The position numbers and the translations under genes were made by a program. The notes beneath the pieces are model-generated. The model had not been told where the DNA came from. It searched no databases and was given only the letters and a program-made list of their open reading frames with translations. Below, piece after piece: positions 1-7,862 of a stretch of 64,000 bases of DNA. The stretch's first letter is position 1; the number at the start of each line of letters is the position of its first letter. The DNA comes from Polaromonas sp. GTDB lineage: Bacteria > Pseudomonadota > Gammaproteobacteria > Burkholderiales > Burkholderiaceae_C. Location: the NCBI GenBank assembly GCA_030683705.1, contig JAUXPP010000057.1, positions 43,791 to 107,790 on the forward strand. Reading direction: 5' to 3'.

Positions 1-2375
1 TGGCCCAGCCGCCAGACGAACCAGCCGAAGGTGACCAGCACGGCGGTGGCCGACATCAGCAGCACCCGGCCCAGCATGGCGCGGTCCACCAGAGGATCGT
101 TGCGCGGCACCGGCGTGCGTTTCATCTCGTCGCCGTCGGCCGGGTCCATCACCAGGTTCACCGTCAGCGTGCCCTCGGTCACGATGTTGATCCACAGGAT
201 CTGCACCGCCGCCAGCGGCAGCGGGTAACCGGCCAGCAGGGCCAGCAGCAGTACCACGACCTCGTCGATGGAGGTGGCGAACAGGTAGAGGATGACTTTT
301 TTCAGGTTGCCGTACACCACGCGCCCCTGCTCGACCGCGCCGACGATGGTGGCGAAGTTGTCGTCGGTGATGATGATCTTGGCCGCACTTTTGGCCACCT
401 CGGTGCCGGTGATGCCCATGGCCACGCCGACATCGGCACGCGCCAGCGCCGGCGCGTCGTTGACGCCGTCACCGGTCATTGCCACCACCTCGCCATGCGC
501 CTGCAGGGCTTCGACGATGCGCAGCTTCTGCGCCGGATGCACCCGCGCAAACACCGAGATGTGGTCCAGCCCGTCGCGCAGGTCCGCCTCGTTCATGTGT
601 TCGAGTTCGGCGCCGTCCACCGCGCGGTCCCCGTCGCGCGCGATGCCGAGTTCTCGCGCAATCGCCAGGCCGGTGAGTTTGTGGTCGCCGGTCACCATGA
701 CGGGCCGGATGCCGGCTGCGCGGCATTCGGCGACGGCGGCCTTGACCTCTTCGCGCGGCGGGTCGATCTGCCCGGCCAGGCCCAGCAGGCGGGCGCGCCC
801 GGCCAGCGCGTCGAAACCGGCCTCGGGGTCCAGCATGTCGTCGTCCACCACGGCAAAGGCCAGCACCCGCAGCGCGCGTGCGGCCATCGCGTCGGCGGCG
901 ACGCGGGCCGCGTGGATCACGGCGGTTCCGTCGGCCGCGCACAGACGCAGGATGACTTCGGGCGCGCCCTTGATGAACACGCGTCGGGGTGCGCCCGCGA
1001 AGCGGTGGCGCGTGGCCATCATCCGCGTGTCGGCATCGAAGGGCAATTCGGCCTCGCGCGGCGCCTCGCGGGCCAGTTGCTCCAGGTCGAGGCCCGCCTT
1101 GGCGGCCAGCACTTTCAGCGCCCCTTCGGTCGGGTCGCCCAGCACCGACCACTGGGTACGCGTCTCTTCCGGCGGCAGCAGTTGCGCGTCGTTGCACAGC
1201 GCGGCTGCCTGCAGCAGCGGCTGCAGGGCCGCGTCACCGGAACTCAGCCGGCCCTCGGGGGCGTAGCCGCTGCCGCTGACGGCCACTTCCAGCCCGCCGG
1301 GCAGCCACAGGGCGCTGACCGTCATTTCGTTGCGCGTCAGGGTGCCGGTCTTGTCGGTGCAGATCACGGTGGTCGAGCCCAGGGTCTCGACCGCCGACAG
1401 GCGGCGGATGATGGCGCCGCGCCCGGCCATGCGCTGCATGCCGACCGCCAGCGCGATGGTCATGGCCACCGGCAGGCCCTCGGGCACCATGGACACCATC
1501 TGGCTGATGGCCACCATCAGCACATCGGCCAGCGGCAGGGCCCGGAACATGCCGAGCGCGACCACCGCGACAAAAAGCACCAGCGCGGCGACGACCAGCG
1601 AGCGGCCAAACTGCGCGATGCGTTGCTCCAGCGGCGTCTCGGGGTCGGCGGCGGTTTCGGTCATGCCGGCGATGCGGCCCACTTCGGTGTGGCTGCCGGT
1701 GGCCACGACTACCGCCCGTGCGCGGCCGGCGGTGGCATAGGTGCCGGAGAACAGCATGTTGCGGCGGTCCGCCAGCCCGGTGGACTCGGACAGCGGCGTG
1801 ACTGCCTTGCTCACGGGAACCGACTCGCCGGTCAGGGCGGCCTCGGCAACCTGCAACTGCGCCTCTTCGATCAGCCTGGCATCGGCACCCACCGCGTCGC
1901 CGGCCGCCAGCAGCAGCAGGTCGCCGGGCACCAGCTCACGCGCTTCGACCAGTGCCTCCTGCCCGTCGCGCAGCACCCGCACCCGCAGCGCGGCGAGCCG
2001 GCGCAGCGAGGCCATCGAGCGTTCTGCGCGGCCCTCCTGGAAGGTGCCGACCACGGCATTGACCAGCACCACGGCCAGGATGACCACCGCGTCGCCGTAA
2101 TGCGCCATGGCAACCGCCAGCACCGCGGCGGCAAACAGGATGTAGATCAGCGGGCTCTTGAACTGGCGCGCAAACACAGCCAGCATGGAACGGCGTTGCG
2201 CTTCGGGCAGGGCATTGGCGCCTTCGCGCGCGCGGCGCGTGTTCACCTCGCTGGCGCTGAGCCCCAATGCGGGGTCGCAGTTCAGTTGCGCGAGAACCGC
2301 GCTGGCAGGCAAGGCATGCCACAGCGGCGGCGCGGGCCGGGGCCTGCTGGGTGGGGAGGGGGTCTTGGCGGGCAT
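1..2375 (-). CDS. Cation-transporting P-type ATPase, P2-like (3' end outside window)
   Basis: Inner-membrane ion pump that couples ATP hydrolysis to cation transport; 791 residues are visible and the C-terminal membrane segments lie beyond base 1. The actuator motif TGES is at about residues 182-185, the M4 ion-site motif PEGLP near 297, the phosphorylated Asp of DKTGT at about 341, and the hinge GDGVNDAP near 632. An N-terminal cation-ATPase domain precedes them. The M6 segment reads NIVTEG where Ca2+ pumps have NLVTDG, so the ion is uncertain (Ca2+, Mg2+ or another). It follows the metal genes on the same strand but is separated by 190 bp and has its own FNR/Anr-like box, so it may be a separate transcription unit. 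The ATG at 2375 fits the family N-terminus. Confidence 0.9.
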   Translation of the reverse strand, partial: MPAKTPSPPSRPRPAPPLWHALPASAVLAQLNCDPALGLSASEVNTRRAREGANALPEAQRRSMLAVFARQFKSPLIYILFAAAVLAVAMAHYGDAVVILAVVLVNAVVGTFQEGRAERSMASLRRLAALRVRVLRDGQEALVEARELVPGDLLLLAAGDAVGADARLIEEAQLQVAEAALTGESVPVSKAVTPLSESTGLADRRNMLFSGTYATAGRARAVVVATGSHTEVGRIAGMTETAADPETPLEQRIAQFGRSLVVAALVLFVAVVALGMFRALPLADVLMVAISQMVSMVPEGLPVAMTIALAVGMQRMAGRGAIIRRLSAVETLGSTTVICTDKTGTLTRNEMTVSALWLPGGLEVAVSGSGYAPEGRLSSGDAALQPLLQAAALCNDAQLLPPEETRTQWSVLGDPTEGALKVLAAKAGLDLEQLAREAPREAELPFDADTRMMATRHRFAGAPRRVFIKGAPEVILRLCAADGTAVIHAARVAADAMAARALRVLAFAVVDDDMLDPEAGFDALAGRARLLGLAGQIDPPREEVKAAVAECRAAGIRPVMVTGDHKLTGLAIARELGIARDGDRAVDGAELEHMNEADLRDGLDHISVFARVHPAQKLRIVEALQAHGEVVAMTGDGVNDAPALARADVGVAMGITGTEVAKSAAKIIITDDNFATIVGAVEQGRVVYGNLKKVILYLFATSIDEVVVLLLALLAGYPLPLAAVQILWINIVTEGTLTVNLVMDPADGDEMKRTPVPRNDPLVDRAMLGRVLLMSATAVLVTFGWFVWRLG

Positions 2376-2464
2376 GGCTGAACAGGTGGATCCTGTCAGG
2401 TTAGCGCAGAACCGGCGGCGTCCGCCATCGCGCCGCGCCCGCGCACCGCATGATGCCGCGCCGC

Positions 2465-2478
2465 TTGCGTTAGATCAA
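2465..2478 (-). promoter_or_regulatory. FNR/Anr-like box upstream of the P-type ATPase
   Basis: On the minus strand this reads TTGATCTAACGCAA, close to the FNR/Anr consensus TTGAT-N4-ATCAA with one degenerate half. It lies 90 bp before the ATPase start. An Anr-dependent P-type ATPase is known in Pseudomonas aeruginosa (from memory, PA1429), which makes oxygen-responsive control plausible. No experimental support is visible here. Confidence 0.5.
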
Positions 2479-2565
2479 GCCCCGGGCATCGTCACTGAGC
2501 CGGCGGCACACCCGTGTGATCAAACGGCCATCCGTCCTGAAGGCGCGGTCTGCGGCCACGCGCTG

Positions 2566-2964
2566 TCAGGTGTTGACCAACCACGGCTGCAGGAAGGCAA
2601 ACCAGCCGCCGACCAGGTACAGCGCCACACTGAGGCCGTACACCCGCGCCGAGATCTTGCGGGTGCGCAGGCAGGCATGGCGCAGCGCGGGATCGGTGGG
2701 ACAGGGCGCAAACCGGTTGCGCCACTGCAGTGCACCGCTGAACGCCAGCATGGCACCAGCGATGCCGAAGACCGGCGCCTTGTACTCGCTGAGCCAGACC
2801 AGGCCGGGCACCACAGACACCAGCGTGGACAGGGCGGCGCCCGCGCCCAGCGCCACCAGCAGCGCCGGCAGCGCGCAGCAGACCAGCGTGCCGGAACTCG
2901 CGAACAGCGCCACCCAGGACGACCAGGCGGCGCCTTGTCCGCCATCGACGGCGTCCTGCGTCAC
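2566..2964 (-). CDS. MerT-like small inner-membrane protein
   Basis: A 132-residue hydrophobic protein with about four membrane segments. The first segment carries a Cys pair (TLVCCALPALL, about residues 26-36) as in mercuric transporters MerT and MerC, followed by a Gly/Ala-rich helix. Two further Cys occur in the loop after residue 90. Its start codon overlaps the stop of the upstream MerP-like gene by four bases, so the two are translationally coupled and resemble a MerT/MerP pair. It probably moves a thiophilic metal ion across the inner membrane. Mercury itself is not implied, since no merA is present. The assignment rests on pattern, not on close identity. Confidence 0.7.
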   Translation of the reverse strand: MTQDAVDGGQGAAWSSWVALFASSGTLVCCALPALLVALGAGAALSTLVSVVPGLVWLSEYKAPVFGIAGAMLAFSGALQWRNRFAPCPTDPALRHACLRTRKISARVYGLSVALYLVGGWFAFLQPWLVNT

Positions 2965-3299
2965 TTGGCCGCCTTCATCTGCGCCCGGATCTCGGCAACC
3001 GACTGGGGCACGGTTTCCAGTTTTGTGACGTCGTAACCGGCTTCCTTGATCTCATGGCGGATGGCTTCGCGGTCCAGGGTTTGGCCCTCTTTGGCTTCCA
3101 CGGCGACGATTTTTTTCTTCAGGTCCACCAGCACCGCCTTGGTGGCAGGCATGCCGGAGAGGCGCTTTTCAATGCCTTGCGCGCAAAAGGCGCAGACCAT
3201 GCCATTGACGCTGGCCTTGATGCTTTCTGTGGCCCATACGCCGGAAGAAAAAGCGGCAGCCAGGGTGAGGGCGAGAAATTTGGGAGTGAGTGAGTTCAT
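2961..3299 (-). CDS. MerP-like periplasmic heavy-metal-associated (HMA) protein
   Basis: A 112-residue protein with a cleavable signal peptide (about residues 1-23, ending VWA) followed by one HMA ferredoxin-like domain. The metal-binding loop is GMVCAFC with Cys36 and Cys39. The rest (AVEAKEGQTLD, IKEAGYDV) matches the HMA fold. It would carry a soft metal ion in the periplasm to the MerT-like partner encoded next. The gene overlaps that partner by four bases and lies 44 bp after the outer-membrane protein gene. Confidence 0.82.
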   Translation of the reverse strand: MNSLTPKFLALTLAAAFSSGVWATESIKASVNGMVCAFCAQGIEKRLSGMPATKAVLVDLKKKIVAVEAKEGQTLDREAIRHEIKEAGYDVTKLETVPQSVAEIRAQMKAAK

Positions 3300-3343
3300 G
3301 GTGAATGCCTTGAAAAAAGTGGGTGGATAACCGGGGTGGATGT

Positions 3344-4000
3344 TCAGAAGATGTACATGAAGTTGAAGCGCCCCTGCTTCATGTTGTTGACACCGACTTC
3401 GACAAAATAGCGCTTGTGGATCAAACGCAGCATGGGCGTGATCTCTGTTTTTTCCGAGAGGCCGCGCATGCGCCGCGCTTCGACGATGAACCAGGGCTGG
3501 ACCTCGTCGTAGTCCACTTCATAAAACGAAAAGCCGGTGCGTACCGAGGCGAAATCATGGTTGACGCCCGGGGCGCGGTACAGCCTCAAGGAGCCGGACA
3601 GATACAGGCGCGTGGTTTCATAGTCGGCCGAGATGCCGGGCGCCAGCATGGTTTTGCTGTCCGTGAAGTTGTTGCCTGTGAGCTGGCCGGCGCCGGCGAC
3701 AAACCACAGGTTGGCCTGCGAATGTTCGCCGTTGACGCGGTGCACCAGCCGGGTGTAAGTCAATTCGGCAAACTCGCGGGTCAGGCGTTTGTCGTCCGAA
3801 CGCATGTACACCCCGCCGACACCGAAGGCGTCGCGCGGCGTCAGCGCATGGTTGACCCAGGCCTCGCGCCAATTGGGGCTGAAGTCGCCCATGGCCATGG
3901 TGCTGTCCTTGAAGCCCATGGGGCCGGCGTGCGCGGTGGCCACGCCGGCCATCAGCCAGGCCATCAGGGCCGGCCGCCACCTTCTCGGAATTTTTCTCAT
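3344..4000 (-). CDS. Putative outer-membrane beta-barrel protein in metal cluster
   Basis: 218 residues from the ATG at 4000, which has a clear ribosome site (GGAGATCAG directly before it); longer in-frame starts lack one. A signal peptide ends near AHA, and the mature chain alternates polar and aromatic residues, typical of beta strands, and ends in Phe (FMYIF), the usual BAM signal. I do not recognise the family. A His/Met-containing N-terminus (GFKDSTMAMGDF) and its place between a CzcI-like gene and the MerP/MerT pair suggest a role in metal handling at the outer membrane. This is inference from context. Confidence 0.65.
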   Translation of the reverse strand: MRKIPRRWRPALMAWLMAGVATAHAGPMGFKDSTMAMGDFSPNWREAWVNHALTPRDAFGVGGVYMRSDDKRLTREFAELTYTRLVHRVNGEHSQANLWFVAGAGQLTGNNFTDSKTMLAPGISADYETTRLYLSGSLRLYRAPGVNHDFASVRTGFSFYEVDYDEVQPWFIVEARRMRGLSEKTEITPMLRLIHKRYFVEVGVNNMKQGRFNFMYIF

Positions 4001-4086
4001 CTGATCTCCATCAATGCAGGCAGCGTCAGCGCTGCCGATGTCGAAGCGTCCACCGAAACACGGCGGACGCACCTTGGGCATGGAGA

Positions 4087-4455
4087 TCAGGAAATGGGGG
4101 GTTTGAGCCGGGTGCCGCCGTCAGCGCTGCTGAAGGGATGTCCGCCGGACGGCGATTGGCCCGCGGGCGTGAACGCACCCATGGCGCCCGAGGGCCAACT
4201 GAAAGACGCCAGCGCCAGGCACAGCTGGCAGGTGTCGCAGTCATTGCAATGTCCGGCCGTTGTTGCCGGGTCGTCGGCTGCTCCGGCCGCGGCCCCGGCG
4301 TGCATGGGGCAATCTTCCGGCATGGCGGCCGATGCCTTGCCTTCGGCCTGGACCTGCAGCGTCTGCTGCGACGCCATGTCCACCGCCATGGCATTGCCCA
4401 CCCAGCCGCGCACCGGCAGCAGGGTGATCATCAGGGCGAGCAGCAGATAACGCAT
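4087..4455 (-). CDS. CzcI-like small Cys-rich periplasmic protein (paralog A)
   Basis: 122 residues. The N-terminus MRYLLLALMITLLPVRGW is a signal peptide like that of CzcI proteins next to czcCBA pumps. The mature part has a Cys cluster (HCNDCDTCQLC, near residue 70) and the chain ends KPPIS. The gene at 9716-10135 encodes a paralog with the same signal peptide style, the same Cys cluster and the same KPPIS end, and 16787-17239 is a more distant third. CzcI is thought to modulate czc expression or bind metal. The function here is unproven. The ATG at 4455 was chosen over upstream in-frame codons because it starts the signal peptide. Confidence 0.7.
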   Translation of the reverse strand: MRYLLLALMITLLPVRGWVGNAMAVDMASQQTLQVQAEGKASAAMPEDCPMHAGAAAGAADDPATTAGHCNDCDTCQLCLALASFSWPSGAMGAFTPAGQSPSGGHPFSSADGGTRLKPPIS

Positions 4456-4488
4456 GGATGGATGATACGGGGCAGGCGCGAAAAGTTC
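4456..4488 (-). promoter_or_regulatory. Conserved block upstream of CzcI-like paralog A
   Basis: The minus strand carries GAACTTTTCGCG, then TATCAT six bases before the ATG. The same arrangement (GAACTTTCCCGG, then TATCAT six bases before ATG) occurs at 10136-10168 before paralog B. If TATCAT is a -10 element, transcription would start at or next to the start codon and give a leaderless message. This is an inference from two copies only. Confidence 0.4.
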
Positions 4489-4489
4489 A

Positions 4490-4515
4490 CCGCCACGCCG
4501 GAAAAGGCGTGGCGG
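4490..4515 (-). terminator. 10-bp GC-rich hairpin between CusF-like and CzcI-like A genes
   Basis: The arms CCGCCACGCC and GGCGTGGCGG are perfectly complementary around a six-base loop. On the minus strand the hairpin is followed by TGAACTTTTCG, only a short T run, so it may attenuate or stabilise rather than fully terminate. It sits directly before the conserved block of paralog A, which suggests a transcript boundary inside the cluster. Confidence 0.5.
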
Positions 4516-4529
4516 CCCGGGGGACATGC

Positions 4530-4817
4530 CTAGTTGGCCGGCGCTATCGACATCACCGTGTAAGCCCCGTTGACCTTGTCAGCGGTGAAGCTGACCTTGT
4601 CGCCGGCCTTGACCCCGTCGAGCAGGGCCTTGTCCTTGACCTGGAACACCATGCTCATGGGCGGCATGTCCAGGTTCTTGATCTCGCCGTGTTTGAGGGT
4701 GATCTTGCCGGCGTCCTTGTCGACCTTGCGGACCTCGGCCTCGGAAACAGGCAGGCTGGCCTGCGCGAACGCGGCCGAGCTCATGAGGGCGGCGAGCAGG
4801 GGTGCGAAGTATTTCAT
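4530..4817 (-). CDS. CusF-like periplasmic copper-binding protein
   Basis: 95 residues from the ATG at 4817, which has AAGGA eight bases upstream. A signal peptide ends near AFA-QA. The CusF-type small barrel carries His43 and the loop DMPPMSM (Met51, Met54, Met56), matching the His, Trp, Met, Met copper site of E. coli CusF except that Met stands where CusF has its capping Trp. A C-terminal GDKVSF...GAYTV completes the family pattern. It would carry Cu(I) or Ag(I) in the periplasm to an RND pump. It lies between DUF411 and CzcI-like genes. Confidence 0.82.
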   Translation of the reverse strand: MKYFAPLLAALMSSAAFAQASLPVSEAEVRKVDKDAGKITLKHGEIKNLDMPPMSMVFQVKDKALLDGVKAGDKVSFTADKVNGAYTVMSIAPAN

Positions 4818-4834
4818 GGGGACATCCTTCCGGT

Positions 4835-5302
4835 TCATGTGCGGTGATAACTTTGATAGACACGGGTGCCGCCGCTGCGGCTGATGAGCACCACGTCATA
4901 CGGGTCCTTGCGCTTGCCGTACTCGGGGCCGTCCATGCCGGGCGAGCCGACCGGCATGCCGGGCACCGACAGGCCGACAGCAACAGGCTTTTCCTTCAGC
5001 AGGCGGTGCACCTCGCGCGCCGGCACATGGCCTTCGATGGCGTAGCCACCGACCAGTGCAGTGTGGCAGGAGCCCAGCTTGTCGGGCACGCCCAGCCGCT
5101 TGCGGGCGGCGCTGTTGCCGCTGTCGTGCACCTTGACGTCGAAACCGTTGGCTTCCATGTGGATCACCCAGTCCTTGCAGCAACCGCAGTTGGGGTCTTT
5201 CCAGACTTCGACCTGTGGCCGTGCCTGGGCCATCAGCGCGGGCGCCAGCATTGACGAGCCGGCGAGGCTGGCGAGGGCTTGAACAAAAAATCTTCTTTGC
5301 AT
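4835..5302 (-). CDS. DUF411 metal-binding protein
   Basis: 155 residues. The N-terminus MQRRFFVQALASLAG has a twin-arginine-like signal. The DUF411 core starts VEVWKDPNCGCCKDW with Cys39, Cys41 and Cys42, followed by GSCHTA (Cys and His) and IEGHVPA. The C-terminal GMPVGSPGM is Met-rich. DUF411 proteins occur in copper and silver resistance loci and are taken to be periplasmic metal binders. It lies 20 bp after the cupredoxin gene and just before the CusF-like gene, consistent with one operon. Confidence 0.85.
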   Translation of the reverse strand: MQRRFFVQALASLAGSSMLAPALMAQARPQVEVWKDPNCGCCKDWVIHMEANGFDVKVHDSGNSAARKRLGVPDKLGSCHTALVGGYAIEGHVPAREVHRLLKEKPVAVGLSVPGMPVGSPGMDGPEYGKRKDPYDVVLISRSGGTRVYQSYHRT

Positions 5303-5322
5303 GATTTCTCCTGGCGTGATGT

Positions 5323-5823
5323 TTAACGGGATGCCGCGGCGACGCTGATCTTGCCGACCATGCCGGCCTGGTAGTGGCCGGCGATCAGGCAGGCAAAGTC
5401 GAATTCGCCGGGGCGGTTGAAGGTCCAGATGAGGGTGCCGGTTTTTCCGGCGCTGACGTGCGCCATGTAAGGCTCGTCGTGCTCCATGGCGGGGAATTTC
5501 AGCATCATGGCGGCGTGTTCATCGAGCTCTTTTTTGGTGCCGATCACCAATTCGTGCAACAGTTTGCCCTTGTTGCGGATCACAAAACGCACGGTCTCGC
5601 CCTGCTTGAAGCTCAGCTTGTCGGGTGTGAAGCGCATGTTGTCGTCCATGGTCAGGTTGACGGTGCGGGTGACAGATCTGACGTCACCGGCGATGCCCCA
5701 TTCTTTCTGCTCCTTGGTGACTGCAGCCGATTTGTGCGTTTTCGGGTCGTCTCCATGCGCCAGGCTCAATGTGGAGAATCCCGCGAGCAGCACCGCGGCG
5801 AGGACAGGGTGTAATTTTTTCAT
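5323..5823 (-). CDS. Periplasmic cupredoxin (plastocyanin/azurin-like)
   Basis: 166 residues with a signal peptide ending near LSLA-HG. The type-1 copper ligands are visible as His90 (LLHELVIG), Cys145 (DFACL), His150 (AGH) and Met155 (AGM). A Met-rich stretch (AAMMLKFPAMEH) lies between the first and second ligand regions. The protein would store copper or shuttle electrons in the periplasm, perhaps with the multicopper oxidase encoded upstream. It is flanked at 18-20 bp spacing by the Spy-like and DUF411 genes on the same strand. Confidence 0.87.
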   Translation of the reverse strand: MKKLHPVLAAVLLAGFSTLSLAHGDDPKTHKSAAVTKEQKEWGIAGDVRSVTRTVNLTMDDNMRFTPDKLSFKQGETVRFVIRNKGKLLHELVIGTKKELDEHAAMMLKFPAMEHDEPYMAHVSAGKTGTLIWTFNRPGEFDFACLIAGHYQAGMVGKISVAAASR

Positions 5824-5840
5824 GAAGGTGTCTCTTTCAA

Positions 5841-6428
5841 TCAGTGCTTGTGAAGGGGGGTGGCGGCCGGGGCTGCGCTGGCGGCAGGCCCGGCATAACC
5901 GCGCAATTGCGCATAACGGGTGATCTGCGCAGGTGTCAGCAGTGCGGTTTGCTGCAGATGGGTGTCCAGGTGCGACTTGCGCAGCAGGGCCTGCAGCCGA
6001 CCTATGTTGTCGGTGAGGGCCGCCAGCCGGGTAGCGTCGATCTGGCGCGACGCAAACGCCTGATCCAGCGCACGTTCGGCCTGCACCAGTTGCGCGCCCA
6101 GGTCGCTGGCCTCGGCTTTGTGGCGGGTCATCAGCGTTTCACTGGCCTGCTTCTGCTCGGCGTTCAGTCCGAGTTGCGCGGCCAGCTCCAGCGTGTGCAT
6201 GGGACCGGGGTAGCCATTGAGTTCGGCGGCTTTCGCCAGCTCCATGCCCTTGCCGGCCAGCAGGTCGGCGGTCTGGGCAGGCGAGAGGGCCTTGATCTCG
6301 CGTGTCTGCTGGCCTGCATAAGGGCTGGCGCTGTGTGAAGGTGCGTGGATGTGTTGAGCAAATGCGCCTCCAGCCCCCATCAGGCAAGCACAAGCAGCTA
6401 TCAATTTGAGAGCGAATCGGTTTGTCAT
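5841..6428 (-). CDS. Spy/CpxP-like periplasmic protein (LTxxQ motif)
   Basis: 195 residues from the ATG at 6428, which has AAAGGA upstream. The signal peptide (LIAACACLMGAGGAFA) is followed by a His-containing linker and a mostly helical domain with LSPAQ near the front and LLTPAQITRYAQLRGY near the end, the LTxxQ pattern of Spy, CpxP and periplasmic heavy-metal sensors. The C-terminus ends LHKH. It would act as a periplasmic chaperone or metal sensor under copper stress. The bases encoding the signal peptide coincide with a copy of the dispersed Comamonadaceae-type repeat (6358-6408). It lies 14 bp from the oxidase gene. Confidence 0.78.
   Translation of the reverse strand: MTNRFALKLIAACACLMGAGGAFAQHIHAPSHSASPYAGQQTREIKALSPAQTADLLAGKGMELAKAAELNGYPGPMHTLELAAQLGLNAEQKQASETLMTRHKAEASDLGAQLVQAERALDQAFASRQIDATRLAALTDNIGRLQALLRKSHLDTHLQQTALLTPAQITRYAQLRGYAGPAASAAPAATPLHKH
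6358..6408 (-). repeat. Dispersed repeat copy 1, inside a signal-peptide coding region
   Basis: On the minus strand this matches the dispersed unit (GATAGCTGCTTGTGCTTGCC, then a degenerate GGGGCTGGAGGC). It overlaps the signal peptide codons of the Spy-like gene and keeps its frame. Other copies are at 15350, 23118, 29768, 37306, 41677, 52684 and 57170. Confidence 0.75.
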
Positions 6429-6442
6429 GATTGTCCTTTCAG

Positions 6443-7861
6443 TCAGTGGCCGGCATGGCCGGAAGGTTTGCGGATCTGCACTTCGGTCACGGGGCCCGCT
6501 GCGGCCGCCGGCATGGCCTGGCTGCCTGGGCGCGGCCGCGCCGGGTCGGGCAGCGCGCCGGTCCATTCGTAGGCGACGGTGCCGGCCGGGTGCTTGTACC
6601 AGCCCGGGTCCCTGTAGTCGCCGGGTTTCTGGTTTTTGCGCACCTTGAGCATGCTGAACATGCCGCCCATTTCGACAGGACCGAAGGGGCCGGTGCCGGT
6701 CATCATGGGTGCGGTGTTCTCCGGGATTTCCATCTCCATCTCGCCCATGTCGGCCATGCCGCGCTCGCCCATGACCATGTAGTCGGGCACGGCCTTCTGC
6801 AGCTTCTTGATCAGGCCGCGGTGATCCACACCTATCATGGTCGGCACATCGTGGCCCATGGCGTTCATGGTGTGGTGGCTCTTGTGGCAGTGGAAGGCCC
6901 AGTCGCCTTCCTCGTCGGCCAGAAACTCGATCTGCCGCATCTGGCCCACCGCCACATCGGTGGTGACCTCGTACCAGCGTGTCGATTTCGGGGTGGGACC
7001 GCCGTCGGTGCCGGTGACCAAAAACTCATGGCCGTGCAGGTGGATGGGGTGGTTGGTCATGGTCAGGTTGCCCATGCGTATGCGCACCTTGTCGCCCTGG
7101 CGCACGTTGAGCGTGTCTATGCCCGGGAAGATGCGGCTGTTCCACGACCACAGGTTGAAGTCCAGCATGGTCATGATTTTTGGCGTCATGCTGCCGGGGG
7201 CTATGTCGTAGGCGTTGAGCAAAAACACGAAGTCGCGGTCCACCTCGGCTATCAGCGGGTGTTTCGCTTTGGGATGGGTGATCCAGAAACCCATCATGCC
7301 CATGGCCATTTGTGTCATTTCGTCGGCGTGCGGGTGGTACATGAAGGTGCCGGGCCGCCGTGCGACAAACTCGTAGACAAAGGTCTTGCCGACCGGGATG
7401 GCCGGCTGGGTCAGGCCCGAGACCCCGTCCATGCCATTGGGCAGGCGCTGGCCGTGCCAATGGATGCTGGTATGTTCAGGCAGCTTGTTGGTGACAAAAA
7501 TACGCACCCGGTCGCCTTCCACCACCTCGATGGTCGGACCGGGGCTCTGTCCGTTGTAGCCCCACATGTTGGCCTTGAAGCCGGGCGTCATTTCGCGCAC
7601 CACCGGTTCGGCCACCAGGTGAAATTCCTTGACACCGTTGTTCATGCGCCAGGGCAGGGTCCAGCCGTTGAGCGTGACCACCGGCTTGTAGGGCCGGCCG
7701 GTGTTGGGGATGAGCGGCGGCATGGTGTCGGGCTTGCCCTGCAGCACCGGCTCGGGCAGTGCAGCCATGGCGACGCGGCTGACCGCGCTGGCTGCCACGG
7801 CTGTCGCCGTGGCAGCAGCAGCGCCGGCAAAAAATCGTCTGCGTTCGTTGTTGATGCTCAT
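6443..7861 (-). CDS. Multicopper oxidase (CopA/CueO-type)
   Basis: 472 residues with a Tat signal (ERRRFFAG at residues 6-13). Copper-cluster motifs are HWHG at 134-137, HPH at 176-178, HPIHLHGH at 271-278 and HCHKSHH at 324-330. A Met-rich segment (about 365-410, MADMGEMEME and MGGM) resembles the Met-rich insert of CueO or CopA, and the tail ends in GHAGH. It would be exported folded and oxidise Cu(I) in the periplasm. The stop of the outer-membrane factor gene is one base from its start region, so the genes are in one transcript. Confidence 0.9.
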   Translation of the reverse strand: MSINNERRRFFAGAAAATATAVAASAVSRVAMAALPEPVLQGKPDTMPPLIPNTGRPYKPVVTLNGWTLPWRMNNGVKEFHLVAEPVVREMTPGFKANMWGYNGQSPGPTIEVVEGDRVRIFVTNKLPEHTSIHWHGQRLPNGMDGVSGLTQPAIPVGKTFVYEFVARRPGTFMYHPHADEMTQMAMGMMGFWITHPKAKHPLIAEVDRDFVFLLNAYDIAPGSMTPKIMTMLDFNLWSWNSRIFPGIDTLNVRQGDKVRIRMGNLTMTNHPIHLHGHEFLVTGTDGGPTPKSTRWYEVTTDVAVGQMRQIEFLADEEGDWAFHCHKSHHTMNAMGHDVPTMIGVDHRGLIKKLQKAVPDYMVMGERGMADMGEMEMEIPENTAPMMTGTGPFGPVEMGGMFSMLKVRKNQKPGDYRDPGWYKHPAGTVAYEWTGALPDPARPRPGSQAMPAAAAGPVTEVQIRKPSGHAGH

Positions 7862-7862
7862 A

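Noticed and set aside
495..2381. Long plus-strand open frame (628 codons) opposite the P-type ATPase
   Set aside because: It is rich in His, Gln, Arg and Gly with no domain, as expected for the antisense of a GC-rich gene; the minus strand has all P-type ATPase motifs.
2566..3299. Reading the MerP/MerT-like pair as a mercury-resistance operon
   Set aside because: No merA or merR-type mercury regulator lies next to them and the surrounding genes are copper-type.
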